Below, one piece after another: positions 32,138-40,712 of a DNA stretch of 52,914 nucleotides. Each line of letters begins with the position of its first letter. The stretch's first letter is position 1. Both the position numbers and the translations under genes were made by a program. This DNA is from a virus: positions 1-52,914 of IMG/VR virus record IMGVR_UViG_3300009506_000044; one strand, written 5' to 3'. The notes under the pieces were generated by a model that worked only from the letters and a program-made list of their open reading frames with translations, did not search any database and was not told where the DNA came from.

Positions 32138-32230
32138 GCCTTTCGCCGTGATTTTGATGGACTGGCGGGGGAAACGCGATCCCCCGCATCTCTCTTTCCA
32201 TCAAAATCAAAAAATCAAAAATTGAAAGGC
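32138..32230 (+). promoter_or_regulatory. Nested hairpin leader hiding the helicase-methylase ribosome site
   Basis: Three nested inverted repeats lie before the 32236 start: GCCTTTC (32138-32144) with GAAAGGC (32224-32230); TGATTTTGATGGA (32149-32161) with TCCATCAAAATCA (32197-32209); GCGGGGG (32165-32171) with CCCCCGC (32181-32187). The outermost right arm contains the AAAGG ribosome site. All three stacked would block translation. The remainder of the 270-base gap (31966-32137) shows no gene. Confidence 0.65.
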
Positions 32231-32235
32231 AAAAA

Positions 32236-34428
32236 ATGTGCGATTATGAAAGTTTTTTGGAATCTAAGGTTATAAAGGCGCCATCGAGCGGTATAGACGT
32301 CACTCCAGACAATCCTGCTCTATACGATTTTCAACGCGCCATAACCGCGTGGGCGCTGAGAAAAGGCCGGGCTGCAATATTTGCTGACTGCGGTCTCGGA
32401 AAAACGATAATGCAGTTGTGCTGGGCGCGTGAAGTTCACCGGCACACCGATAGAGAAGTGTTGATACTGGCACCTCTCGCTGTTGCTGCTCAGACCGTCG
32501 AAGAGGGACGCAAGTTCGGCATAGAGGTTACATACCGCCGCAAAGGATCCGTTGGCGGAATAACGATAACTAACTACGAAATGCTAAAGAATTTCGACCC
32601 GGAATTATACTCCGGCATTGTCCTGGACGAAAGCTCTATCCTGAAAAGTTTCTCTGGTAAGATACGCAATTTCATCATAGACAGCTTCAAAATAACACCA
32701 TACAGGCTTGCATGCACTGCCACTCCGGCTCCTAACGATCTAATGGAACTCGCCAATCATGCAGAGTTCCTTGGAATCATGAGAAGGGAGGAAATGCTCT
32801 CCACATTTTTTTTCCATGATTCTGGAAATACCTCTAAATGGGTAATTAAGGGGCATGCTGAATCAGATTTTTGGAAATGGGTGTGCTCTTGGGCTGTCAT
32901 GCTGAATTATCCATCAGATATTGGATTCAACGCTTCTGGATTTGAGTTGCCAGAGCTGAGAATGCACGAGGAAATCGTTTCGGTTGAAGAATGGGGGAAC
33001 TACCTTTTCGCTATGGAAGCACAATCCTTGCAGGACCGCATAAAAGAACGGCGGCGCACGGTGGCCGCCAGGGTGGAAAAGGCAGCAGAAATATTATCGA
33101 GATTCAATGGCGATCCCGCCATTGTCTGGTGCAATTTGAATATGGAATCATCGGGAGTGAAAAAGCGCTCTGGATGTACCGAGATCGTTGGCAGCGAGAA
33201 GGCGGAAGTGAAAGCAAAAAAAATGCTCGACTTCTCAGCAGGAAAGATAAAAAAACTGGTCACTAAACCTAGCATTGCTGGGTTCGGAATGAACTGGCAG
33301 CATTGCAACAATGTAATTTTTTTGGGGCTGTCAGACAGTTACGAACAGTTTTATCAGGCGCTTAGAAGGTGCTGGAGATTCGGACAGAAAAAACCAGTCG
33401 ATGTCTATATCGTGATTGCTGAAACGGAGGGGGAAGTCCTTGCGAACATAAAGCGCAAGGAGCAACAGGCAAAAGAAATGCGACAGGAAATGGTGAAAAA
33501 CATGCAGGATATTACCAAGCGCGAACTAGGGCATAGCGCAGAGGACATAGAGGTTTACGATCCCGAATCGACATCTGGTAGCGGCTGGACTGTCCATAAC
33601 GGGGACTGCGTAGAGATAATGCGGACAATTGAATCAGAGGCTGTCGGGTATTCGATATTTTCGCCACCGTTTTTGAGCCTGTATAGTTACTCTGACAGCA
33701 ATCGAGACTTCGGAAATTCTAAGACGGATGGTGAATTCTACGAGCATTTTCGCTTTTTTGCGGACGAACTGTACCGTGTTATCATGCCTGGCCGCAATTT
33801 CTCTTTTCATGTGGCCAATGTTCCATGCGCAAAATGGCTACATGGCTATATCGGGCTGAGGGATTTTCGTGGAGAGTGTATCAGACTTTTCCAGGACGCA
33901 GGTTTCATATTTCACAGTGAGGTCTGTATTTGGAAAGATCCGGTTACTGCGATGCAGCGAACAAAGGCGCTCGGTCTTCTGTACAAGCAGCTCAAGAAGG
34001 ACAGCGCTATGTCTCGTCAGGGAATTCCTGATTACCTGATCACGATGAAGAAATGGGGCGATAACCCCGACGCAATCGAACAAAAGCCTGAAAACTTCCC
34101 GCTTTCCAAGTGGCAGAAGTACGCTAGTCCGGTATGGACAGATGTAAACCAGAGTAGAACACTGCAATACAGGAATGCCCGCGATGAAAAAGACGAAAAA
34201 CACATATGCCCTCTACAGTTAGATGTAATTGAACGAGGACTGGAATTGTGGAGCAGGCCTGGAGATTTGGTACTATCTCCGTTCGCTGGTATCGGTTCTG
34301 AAGGCTATGTGGCCGTGTCGATGGGACGCGAATTCGTCGGTATAGAACTGAAAAAATCATATTACCGTGTGGCATGTCAAAACTTGGTATCTGCGGAGAA
34401 CTGCTATCAACAGCAGTTTTTGTTTTAG
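32236..34428 (+). CDS. Helicase-DNA methyltransferase fusion
   Basis: A 730-residue fusion. The first half is an SF2/SNF2-type helicase: Walker A CGLGKT with K56, motif II LDESS (D131, E132), and motifs V-VI region FLGLSDSYEQFYQALRRCWR. The second half (from about residue 440) is a beta-class amino methyltransferase: SPPF at 476-479 as the catalytic motif and PFAGIGSEG (682-690) as the SAM-binding motif. Such proteins methylate adenine or N4-cytosine in phage DNA to evade restriction, with the helicase perhaps making the DNA accessible. A structured leader precedes it. Confidence 0.85.
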   Translation: MCDYESFLESKVIKAPSSGIDVTPDNPALYDFQRAITAWALRKGRAAIFADCGLGKTIMQLCWAREVHRHTDREVLILAPLAVAAQTVEEGRKFGIEVTYRRKGSVGGITITNYEMLKNFDPELYSGIVLDESSILKSFSGKIRNFIIDSFKITPYRLACTATPAPNDLMELANHAEFLGIMRREEMLSTFFFHDSGNTSKWVIKGHAESDFWKWVCSWAVMLNYPSDIGFNASGFELPELRMHEEIVSVEEWGNYLFAMEAQSLQDRIKERRRTVAARVEKAAEILSRFNGDPAIVWCNLNMESSGVKKRSGCTEIVGSEKAEVKAKKMLDFSAGKIKKLVTKPSIAGFGMNWQHCNNVIFLGLSDSYEQFYQALRRCWRFGQKKPVDVYIVIAETEGEVLANIKRKEQQAKEMRQEMVKNMQDITKRELGHSAEDIEVYDPESTSGSGWTVHNGDCVEIMRTIESEAVGYSIFSPPFLSLYSYSDSNRDFGNSKTDGEFYEHFRFFADELYRVIMPGRNFSFHVANVPCAKWLHGYIGLRDFRGECIRLFQDAGFIFHSEVCIWKDPVTAMQRTKALGLLYKQLKKDSAMSRQGIPDYLITMKKWGDNPDAIEQKPENFPLSKWQKYASPVWTDVNQSRTLQYRNARDEKDEKHICPLQLDVIERGLELWSRPGDLVLSPFAGIGSEGYVAVSMGREFVGIELKKSYYRVACQNLVSAENCYQQQFLF

Positions 34429-34436
34429 GGTGATGC

Positions 34437-35798
34437 ATGAAAATAGACATACCCATCTTCGACCTGAGACACCCAAAAAGTATCCCCGGTAGGAAAAACG
34501 TTGATATTATGCCGGGTGGAGAGGTCTACATTTCGAATCGATTTGGAGAGATCACGGTTAAGTATCTCTCCAGATCATCGGTTATAAGCCCAGAAGACAT
34601 GAAAACGTTCTGGGCTGTATTCAACCTTACCAAGTGCGCTGAAAAAAAAGGTGAATACTACAGGATACCCATAAGAGAGGTTGTTGCCGTAAGAGGACTA
34701 AAGCCGAAAGGTGATATTTTTAAAAGGATAAGGCAATCTCTCATAAAATTGAGATTCGTAACGCTTTCCTCTAACAGGGAAGTCTGGACAGAGCTTGGAA
34801 AGCGTGAACAGTTTTCTCTTAACGGAATGATATCCGATATCATCTTCGATATTACACACCTTTTCATGGGTGGACAAAAGGAATATTTTGACATTTCTTT
34901 TGGTGCCATTTACAGAGAAGCCATTTTGCATCCAGAGAAGAGAGTTGCCATACCTGGGCAGATTTTGAAATTATCAGGCATGGATTTTAATCTGGCAGTA
35001 TTTCTGGCCGGGCAATCCCTTAAAGAAGAGAAGAAACATTTTAATACAATGGATCTTCTAACAGAATCTCTTTTCCATCACAGCGAGACAGCCAGGCATC
35101 AACCTTGGAAGTCTAAAAGGATATACAACAGCCTAGAAAGATTAAAGGTCAAAAAAATAATAAAGGGTTTCAAAAAAACGAAAAACAATGTTGTTTTGAT
35201 CACCTTTTTTACAGGGAAAAAACCCGTGACCTTGAAGTACGAAACCCGTGACCTTGAAGTACGAACCCGTGACCTTGAAGTACGAACCCGTGACCTTGAA
35301 GTACGGAGCGATCACGAGCGGTCAATCATACCAACGACTTGTGAAGGCAAAAATCCGTCTAACTCTTTATCTAACTCCTTCCTTCCTAAAGAAGGAAGCT
35401 TGAAGGAAGGAAGGAAGGAAAAGAGAGAGTTGTTGTCTGAATTCAACTTGTACCCTCCGATTTTGGAAAAAGCTCTTGAATCGGATTTCACAGATCTTGT
35501 TAGTCTTATTTGCTATTCGAGACATCACTCACCAGACAATCCTGCAAAATTAATCGCATACCGAATACAGCACAATCTTCCTGTTACTGACCACGAATTG
35601 AAGTCCATCCAAGATATGCATGCCGAGAAGAAAGCGGCAAACTACACCCGCCTCAAAAAGAAACTTGCGATGTCAAGGATGAACAATGGTGGATTGTCCT
35701 GGAAAGGGCAACCGGTCAAACGCATATCGGACGCTGGAATTACAACGGACGACGGTCTTTTTTTCTGGGGGGACATTCGAACGGAGGACCTTGCATGA
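34437..35798 (+). CDS. Plasmid-type replication initiator protein
   Basis: A 453-residue protein with two winged-helix units, as in RepA/TrfA/Rep_3 initiators: an N-terminal unit with YISNRFGEITVKYLS, DMKTFWAVFNLTKC and IRQSLIKLRFVTLS, and a second around residues 140-260. Initiators of this kind bind iterons and recruit DnaB. The gene itself carries four 21-22-base repeats at 35222-35306. Stop overlaps the DnaB start by four bases, consistent with an initiator-helicase pair. Confidence 0.75.
   Translation: MKIDIPIFDLRHPKSIPGRKNVDIMPGGEVYISNRFGEITVKYLSRSSVISPEDMKTFWAVFNLTKCAEKKGEYYRIPIREVVAVRGLKPKGDIFKRIRQSLIKLRFVTLSSNREVWTELGKREQFSLNGMISDIIFDITHLFMGGQKEYFDISFGAIYREAILHPEKRVAIPGQILKLSGMDFNLAVFLAGQSLKEEKKHFNTMDLLTESLFHHSETARHQPWKSKRIYNSLERLKVKKIIKGFKKTKNNVVLITFFTGKKPVTLKYETRDLEVRTRDLEVRTRDLEVRSDHERSIIPTTCEGKNPSNSLSNSFLPKEGSLKEGRKEKRELLSEFNLYPPILEKALESDFTDLVSLICYSRHHSPDNPAKLIAYRIQHNLPVTDHELKSIQDMHAEKKAANYTRLKKKLAMSRMNNGGLSWKGQPVKRISDAGITTDDGLFFWGDIRTEDLA
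35222..35306 (+). repeat. Four iteron-like direct repeats inside the initiator gene
   Basis: Repeats start at 35222, 35244, 35265 and 35286; the shared core is ACCCGTGACCTTGAAGTACG. The first step is 22 bases, the others 21, so copy 1 is read in another frame (KPVTLKYE) than copies 2-4 (TRDLEVR). DNA conserved across a frame change points to a DNA-level function, probably the replication origin. A GGAA/CCTT-rich stretch (about 35379-35425) follows. Confidence 0.75.
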
Positions 35799-37075
35799 AC
35801 GATAACGAATACGCCGTTTTGGGGTCAATTCTGAAGAACCCCACGGCAGATATTTCTTCTCTTACAGACAAGGATTTCCCAAGCAAAGACGGTCGTCTGG
35901 TATGGCAGGCCATCGCGGCAATGGATAGAGCAGGAAAGCCCATCGATGATTTGGTGCTGTTGCGAGATTATATCCGTAGTCACGGCAACGGCACGTCACT
36001 TGAGGCCCAGACGTGGGTGGTAGAAGCGATCACCTCAATACACGCCGGTGCGTGTTATGAGGATTACATCCGAATTTTGAAAAACGATTCGCTTACCAGG
36101 GCAATCGTCACGCTATCACGGGAAATCCAAGCAGCGGAAAAAGGCGGCACGAAGGGGAAAGACCTCCTCGATCTGGTCGAACGGTCGGTATCTCAACTGG
36201 CACTTGAACCTACCGGTCGCAAATCCTCACACATAAGCGTCGTCCTTAGAGACATGTTTGACAGCGTCGACAAGGAGAAGGGATATCCGACAGGGTTTCA
36301 CGCCATCGACGACATGATAACCGGCCTGGCTCCCATGCAACTGGTAATAATTGCGGGCCGCCCGAGCATGGGGAAGACGTCCTTCGCCCTGAATGTCGTT
36401 GAAAACCTTGCGATGATCCACGGTGTTCCGGTGATGGTGTTCTCGCTGGAGATGTCCCAAAAACAGGTCGGCATGGTGATGGCCTGTAGTCGTGCCGGGA
36501 TCTCCGTGAAACGGTTCCGGCGGCAGGATATCGATGAAAACGAGTACTCTCTGGCATCTACGGCATGCGGTGAACTATACAATGCCCCGATCACTATTTG
36601 CGATGACCCGGTGAGTCTGTCGGATATCAGGCGGCAGGTGCGCGGATGGTGCCGCGACCATGATGGCGGCGTTGTGCTGATAGACTACCTGCAACTTATC
36701 CGACCGGATAGCGGACGTCGTGATAACCGGACGCAGGAAATAGGCAGGATTTCCCGTGGGCTCAAGGGCCTGGCGAAACAGTTCGAGATGCCCGTTATAG
36801 CCCTATCGCAGCTAAACCGCAGCGTGGAGAGTCGCGATAATCACCGGCCGCGTATGAGTGACCTGCGTGATTCCGGGGAAGTCGAGCAGGATGCCGACGT
36901 GATCATGATGCTATACCGTGACGAATATTACAATTCGGAAACGGATTACCCAGGAACCGCAGAGGTCATCGTGGCCAAGCAGCGGGTCGGTGACACCGGG
37001 TCAATAAGGCTCGGATTTGCGAAAGAGTGTATGCGATTCGAGAATCCGGCAGTCCATTGCGCGAGGATAGACTGA
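35795..37075 (+). CDS. dnaB: Replicative DNA helicase (DnaB family)
   Basis: A 426-residue hexameric helicase. Residues 1-100 form the N-terminal helical domain (NDNEYAVLGSILKNPTADIS). The RecA-type core has Walker A GRPSMGKTS with K194, Walker B VVLIDYLQL, and ALSQLNRSVESR with MSDLRDSGEVEQDAD, the standard DnaB signatures. It unwinds DNA at the fork, loaded by the initiator encoded just upstream. ATG overlaps the initiator stop. Confidence 0.92.
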   Translation: MNDNEYAVLGSILKNPTADISSLTDKDFPSKDGRLVWQAIAAMDRAGKPIDDLVLLRDYIRSHGNGTSLEAQTWVVEAITSIHAGACYEDYIRILKNDSLTRAIVTLSREIQAAEKGGTKGKDLLDLVERSVSQLALEPTGRKSSHISVVLRDMFDSVDKEKGYPTGFHAIDDMITGLAPMQLVIIAGRPSMGKTSFALNVVENLAMIHGVPVMVFSLEMSQKQVGMVMACSRAGISVKRFRRQDIDENEYSLASTACGELYNAPITICDDPVSLSDIRRQVRGWCRDHDGGVVLIDYLQLIRPDSGRRDNRTQEIGRISRGLKGLAKQFEMPVIALSQLNRSVESRDNHRPRMSDLRDSGEVEQDADVIMMLYRDEYYNSETDYPGTAEVIVAKQRVGDTGSIRLGFAKECMRFENPAVHCARID

Positions 37076-37076
37076 G

Positions 37077-37361
37077 ATGACGCCGATACAGGAGATAATA
37101 CCTACGGTGATGGAGCGCGTCAACACACGCTCCGTCATCTGGCGTCTGCTGGTGATCCACAAGCGGATCGCGGCGGGCGGATACCCGAACGCTAACACGC
37201 TGGCGCGTGATCTGGAGTACAGCCCACGGACGATCCAGCGCGACATCGAGTGGGCCAGGGACATGCTCGGGGCGCCGGTGCGGTACGACCAGTGGCGGCG
37301 CGGTTACTACTACGACAACCCCAGATGGCTGGAGGGAGTATTATGCACGCTACACACTTGA
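37077..37361 (+). CDS. wHTH protein resembling the N-terminus of WYL regulators
   Basis: A 94-residue protein. The pattern LLVIHKRIAAGGYPNANTLA then RTIQRDIEWARDMLGAPVRY and RRGYYYDNP matches the DNA-binding head of WYL-type transcription factors, without the WYL ligand domain. WYL proteins often regulate CRISPR loci. It overlaps the DnaB end nearly and the csf1 start by 19 bases, so it is co-translated with the csf genes. Role as a regulator of the module is inference. Confidence 0.6.
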   Translation: MTPIQEIIPTVMERVNTRSVIWRLLVIHKRIAAGGYPNANTLARDLEYSPRTIQRDIEWARDMLGAPVRYDQWRRGYYYDNPRWLEGVLCTLHT

Positions 37362-38089
37362 TCGGACGTCATCTCAAAACGACCGGCGCGGCGGACATGC
37401 CGGAACGGTGTTGCCTTTGTGAATCGGAAGGCATCCAGGGGTTCCGCCGCAAGCAGGTCATCGCGTCCGGGTTCATGGACGTCGGCTACCTGCGTCCGAC
37501 GGATTGGATCTGCAGGTACTGCGCCGCGTGCCTCGGGTATCAGCAGGGCCGCACCGGCTTGGTGCGGAATTTCTCCTTCGTGGCGGGGGAAAACGCGCTG
37601 CAGTTTTTGAAGCGTGAGGAGATTTGGCACGTCATGACCGATCCGCCGGAACCGCCTTTCGTCCTGGGGGTAACGTACTCCCACAAAAAACACATCTCGT
37701 TCAAGGCGGCCGTGAATCTCAGCCGCACGCATTTCTCCGCATCGACGGAGGCCGGACATGTCCAGGTGAACCCGGACGGCGATGCCACGCTGAAAGGCAC
37801 TATGCAGCGGTGGTACACGATCTGCAAGCCGACAAAGACAGAACCGACGTGGTTCACGAAGGCGCACGTACTGCAAGGCTGCGACAATTTCAAGCGCATC
37901 GAGGAATACGGCACGGACCAGTATTTCGCAGACGATGCGATTATCCGCCCGTATCGGCACACTGCTCTCCTGGAGCTGTATGCCTATGCGCTCAATAAGG
38001 GACCGGTTCCGGAGCAGGCCCCGGAACCGGAACCAGAGGGAAAAACAGAATTTTCGACACGCAAAAACGGCCAGATGGCCATGTTTTAG
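37343..38089 (+). CDS. csf1: Csf1-like type IV CRISPR large-subunit protein
   Basis: A 248-residue protein with the Csf1 layout: two metal-binding clusters (C23-C24-x-C26 and C57-x2-C60, C63) and the linking motif RRKQVIASGFMDVGYLRPTD, then a beta-rich middle (SFKAAVNLSRTHFSASTE) and a Pro/Glu tail. Csf1 is the type IV analogue of the large subunit. ATG 37343 has GGAGGGA 6 bases upstream; the frame is open earlier but overlaps the HTH gene. Csf2 and Csf3 homologues follow directly. Assignment rests on this context as much as on sequence. Confidence 0.78.
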   Translation: MHATHLIGRHLKTTGAADMPERCCLCESEGIQGFRRKQVIASGFMDVGYLRPTDWICRYCAACLGYQQGRTGLVRNFSFVAGENALQFLKREEIWHVMTDPPEPPFVLGVTYSHKKHISFKAAVNLSRTHFSASTEAGHVQVNPDGDATLKGTMQRWYTICKPTKTEPTWFTKAHVLQGCDNFKRIEEYGTDQYFADDAIIRPYRHTALLELYAYALNKGPVPEQAPEPEPEGKTEFSTRKNGQMAMF

Positions 38090-38098
38090 GGAGATTTT

Positions 38099-39310
38099 AT
38101 GATCAAGATTGAGTACACTTTTCGGACCAAAGGACCGTTACACACGGGGTCGGACACCAATGCCGGGACGCTGCGGAGTTTGCGTCGGCAGAAATGTATC
38201 CTGGCCGACCCGGTGCAGTACGAAACGAAATTGACCGAACAATCCAGGCGGGACGCCGTGTGCAATATCGCCCTGGCGGTGTGGTTCGCTATCCCAAAGG
38301 ACGGGATCAAGGGCAAGCGGATGATGGGGATCTGGGACGAATTCGCCAACAAACTGACCGCGGCGGCCAGGGCTTCCAACAAATACCAGTTTCTAGAAAA
38401 CATTTGCAGGTCCTGGGGCATCGAGTCGATCACCTACCCGGCGCTGTTGCGATCCATCGACGCCCTGTCGGATTGGGAGTTGCTGGATACCGTGCGCAAC
38501 GAATCCATGTACGTGGTCCTGAAGACTCGCGCCATGCGAGACGAATCGAAACAGGATGAGGTTGGCTGGGAAAAATACCTGACGGATCTGGAAGTCACCA
38601 CCACCGATCAGCGCCCGGTGGAACGCCTAGAAGACATGATTCCCTGTATCAGCGGAAATTCGTTCCGGGGACGCCTACGGCGCCTGGCAATGCACGATTT
38701 TTGTCAGCGCATCGGTCTGAAGAAAATGGATAAGCGGGTGTACCACACGCTGTTTACCGGCGGGTTCCTGGACCAGAGCACGCAGAATGAGGACTTCGAG
38801 AAGATGGAGAAGTTTGTCTCAATGTGTCCGATGCTGGGCGTTCTGGGCGCTGCCATCGGAAACATGACGATTGAGGGCGACCTGAAAATGGGATGGGCCT
38901 ATCCGTTCTGCCGGGAACGCGGCACCGGCCAGCAGTCGTACTGGAACTATATCGACACGGTATTCCAGACGCGCCACGACAGCTCTAAAACCGAAAAACA
39001 GATCGAGTTGACCGGAGACGACCAGACCCAACAGATGAAGTACGAGTATGAAGCGTTCGCGGATGGCACGCCGTTCGAGCACCGTATTGCCTGCGTCTCG
39101 ACGGATGAGTTGATCATCGCGGCGTTCTGGCACCTCATCAGCCTGTGGAAGGCAAATCCATACATTGGCGGGATGGGCGCCGTGGGCGCCGGAGAGTTGG
39201 TCCTGGATTTGAAAGAACCCGCGAAGTCGCTGTCGAAGCCGTACCTGAAGGCCATCATGGAGGATGGAGCAGAAGAAATGCGCGAGTTCTGGGGAACGGT
39301 GACGATATGA
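38099..39310 (+). CDS. csf2: Csf2-like Cas7-type RAMP protein
   Basis: A 403-residue Cas7-family backbone protein. It begins with the RAMP-type strand and loop (KIEYTFRTKGPLHTGSDTNA), has the conserved PCISGNSFRGRLRRLAM motif around residue 185, and the glycine-rich NPYIGGMGAVGAGEL at about 355. Csf2 copies polymerise along the guide RNA in type IV complexes. It starts 9 bases after csf1 and overlaps csf3 by four. No cas11 gene lies between csf1 and csf2, where IV-B systems usually have it. Confidence 0.88.
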   Translation: MIKIEYTFRTKGPLHTGSDTNAGTLRSLRRQKCILADPVQYETKLTEQSRRDAVCNIALAVWFAIPKDGIKGKRMMGIWDEFANKLTAAARASNKYQFLENICRSWGIESITYPALLRSIDALSDWELLDTVRNESMYVVLKTRAMRDESKQDEVGWEKYLTDLEVTTTDQRPVERLEDMIPCISGNSFRGRLRRLAMHDFCQRIGLKKMDKRVYHTLFTGGFLDQSTQNEDFEKMEKFVSMCPMLGVLGAAIGNMTIEGDLKMGWAYPFCRERGTGQQSYWNYIDTVFQTRHDSSKTEKQIELTGDDQTQQMKYEYEAFADGTPFEHRIACVSTDELIIAAFWHLISLWKANPYIGGMGAVGAGELVLDLKEPAKSLSKPYLKAIMEDGAEEMREFWGTVTI

Positions 39311-39975
39311 GATCATGGAAGCTGCACGTGCGTTTCTATTCGCCGTGCGTGTTTTACCACCGTCCGCTGTTGGATGCGCTGCTTTCATACGCGCTGGAGC
39401 GGAGACATCAGCCGTACCGCTGCATGTATATCGCCCCGAAATGGCGCAACCGTGATCCGGTAGGCATCCCGCATCTTCAGGATGTCGTGCAATGCTTCGA
39501 TGATATCCCGTTGACCACGCAGATGCGGGCGGTTGGACCGGAGTTGCCGTACCTGGATTCGTGGAAAAAACGGTTCCACTCGAAAGATTTTCGACTTATT
39601 CGCTGGGGACGAGGATCACACAAAATCAATACGGCCAGCGGGAAATACCGGTCGTACAATATGCCGCTGCCGGCGAAAACAATCAATGCGGCCTGGTTCG
39701 GATTCGTCGGAGACGGGCCTGCAGTATTGGATTTGATGCGGTCGCATCTGTTTGCCATCGGGAAAAAAGCGAGTGATGGTTTCGGCATCGTGGACGAATA
39801 CCGTCTCGAAGAGGCTGACCTGGACGCCGTTGACATCCTCGCGCTGCGGCCGGTGCCGTTGCGTGTGATCGCGCAGAAAAACCTGCCGCTGTCAGGCGAG
39901 GCAAAACAGGTGGCCTACAAGCCGCCATATTGGGATAATTGCAATGTTGAAGCATGCGTTTGTCCTGCGCTATAA
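39307..39975 (+). CDS. csf3: Csf3-like Cas5-type RAMP protein
   Basis: A 222-residue protein with the Cas5-like N-terminal ferredoxin fold (MRSWKLHVRFYSPCVFYHRP) and the glycine-rich loop AIGKKASDGFGIVDEY, plus RWGRGSHKINTASGKYRSY in the middle. Csf3 caps the 5' end of the guide in type IV complexes. The start was placed at ATG 39307, coupled to the csf2 stop. It overlaps the cysH-like gene by 32 bases. Confidence 0.85.
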   Translation: MRSWKLHVRFYSPCVFYHRPLLDALLSYALERRHQPYRCMYIAPKWRNRDPVGIPHLQDVVQCFDDIPLTTQMRAVGPELPYLDSWKKRFHSKDFRLIRWGRGSHKINTASGKYRSYNMPLPAKTINAAWFGFVGDGPAVLDLMRSHLFAIGKKASDGFGIVDEYRLEEADLDAVDILALRPVPLRVIAQKNLPLSGEAKQVAYKPPYWDNCNVEACVCPAL

Positions 39976-40657
39976 GAGCAGGGCGTTCCAGCAGAAAATC
40001 GAGAAAGCCGAGCGCCAGATTGCGGCAGCGTTCGAGGCTCACTTCGGATGGCACGTTGCGTTTTCCGGCGGGAAAGACTCCACGGTGGTGTTGGATCTGG
40101 TACGCCAGTACAAGCCTGACATCACGGCGATATGGTCTGACGACGAATGGTGGCTTCCGGAGACGGGAGAATACATGGACCGGATGAGAAACGCAGGGGT
40201 GAACGTCCACCAGATCCAGACGCGGGCGACGCATGCCGAGTGGTTCAGCACGAACCAGGGCGCCGAGTGGTCAGGCGTACCAGAGTACGCCGCTTCGATC
40301 GGATCACGTGGATGCTTCCTGGGGCTGCGGGCGCAGGAAAACGGATACCGCCGTAGGTATCTCCGCCGGTATGGACTGTTACACTACGCGAAATGTAACC
40401 AGCAGTGGCAGTGCAACCCTATCGGGTGGTGGAAATTCGATGACGTCTGGGCGTATATCCACGGGCGCGAGCTGGATTACAACCGCGCTTACGATCGCCT
40501 GGCGGAAATCGGCATTGATGTCCACCACCAGCGGATTGGACCACTGGCATGCGAGCGGGCCGTCGGATATGGTCAGCTTGCAATACTCAAAATGGGATGG
40601 CCGGAACTGTTTTCACGGTTCGCAGCGGCACATCCGGAGGCAAACCAATATGTTTAG
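39944..40657 (+). CDS. cysH: CysH-like PAPS reductase-family protein of type IV-B loci
   Basis: A 237-residue protein of the PP-loop family: AFSGGKDSTVVLDL (SGGKDS at 41-46, phosphate binding), then ITAIWSDDEWW and a C-terminal RIGPLACERAVGYGQL. Similar proteins activate sulfur by adenylation; the CysH-like gene is a marker of type IV-B loci, and its task there is unknown. Independent phage CysH genes also exist, but the overlap with csf3 argues for the CRISPR-like unit. Confidence 0.85.
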   Translation: MLKHAFVLRYKSRAFQQKIEKAERQIAAAFEAHFGWHVAFSGGKDSTVVLDLVRQYKPDITAIWSDDEWWLPETGEYMDRMRNAGVNVHQIQTRATHAEWFSTNQGAEWSGVPEYAASIGSRGCFLGLRAQENGYRRRYLRRYGLLHYAKCNQQWQCNPIGWWKFDDVWAYIHGRELDYNRAYDRLAEIGIDVHHQRIGPLACERAVGYGQLAILKMGWPELFSRFAAAHPEANQYV

Positions 40658-40712
40658 TGTGTCCCGCGATGTGCTGGCGGAGGCCATGCGGACGAAAGGG
40701 GGTGGGGAGTGA
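40650..40712 (+). CDS. Possible 20-residue peptide after cysH
   Basis: ATG 40650 overlaps the cysH stop, with GGAGG 10 bases upstream. The peptide MFSVSRDVLAEAMRTKGGGE overlaps the next GTG. It may be a coupling frame only. Confidence 0.3.
   Translation: MFSVSRDVLAEAMRTKGGGE

Noticed and set aside
37077-37361. Cas11 small subunit before csf1
   Set aside because: The sequence reads as a WYL-type HTH domain, and in IV-B loci cas11 lies between csf1 and csf2, where only 9 bases exist here.
39944-40657. Ordinary phage sulfur-metabolism gene
   Set aside because: Possible alone, but overlap with csf3 and absence of other sulfur genes favour the type IV-B partner.
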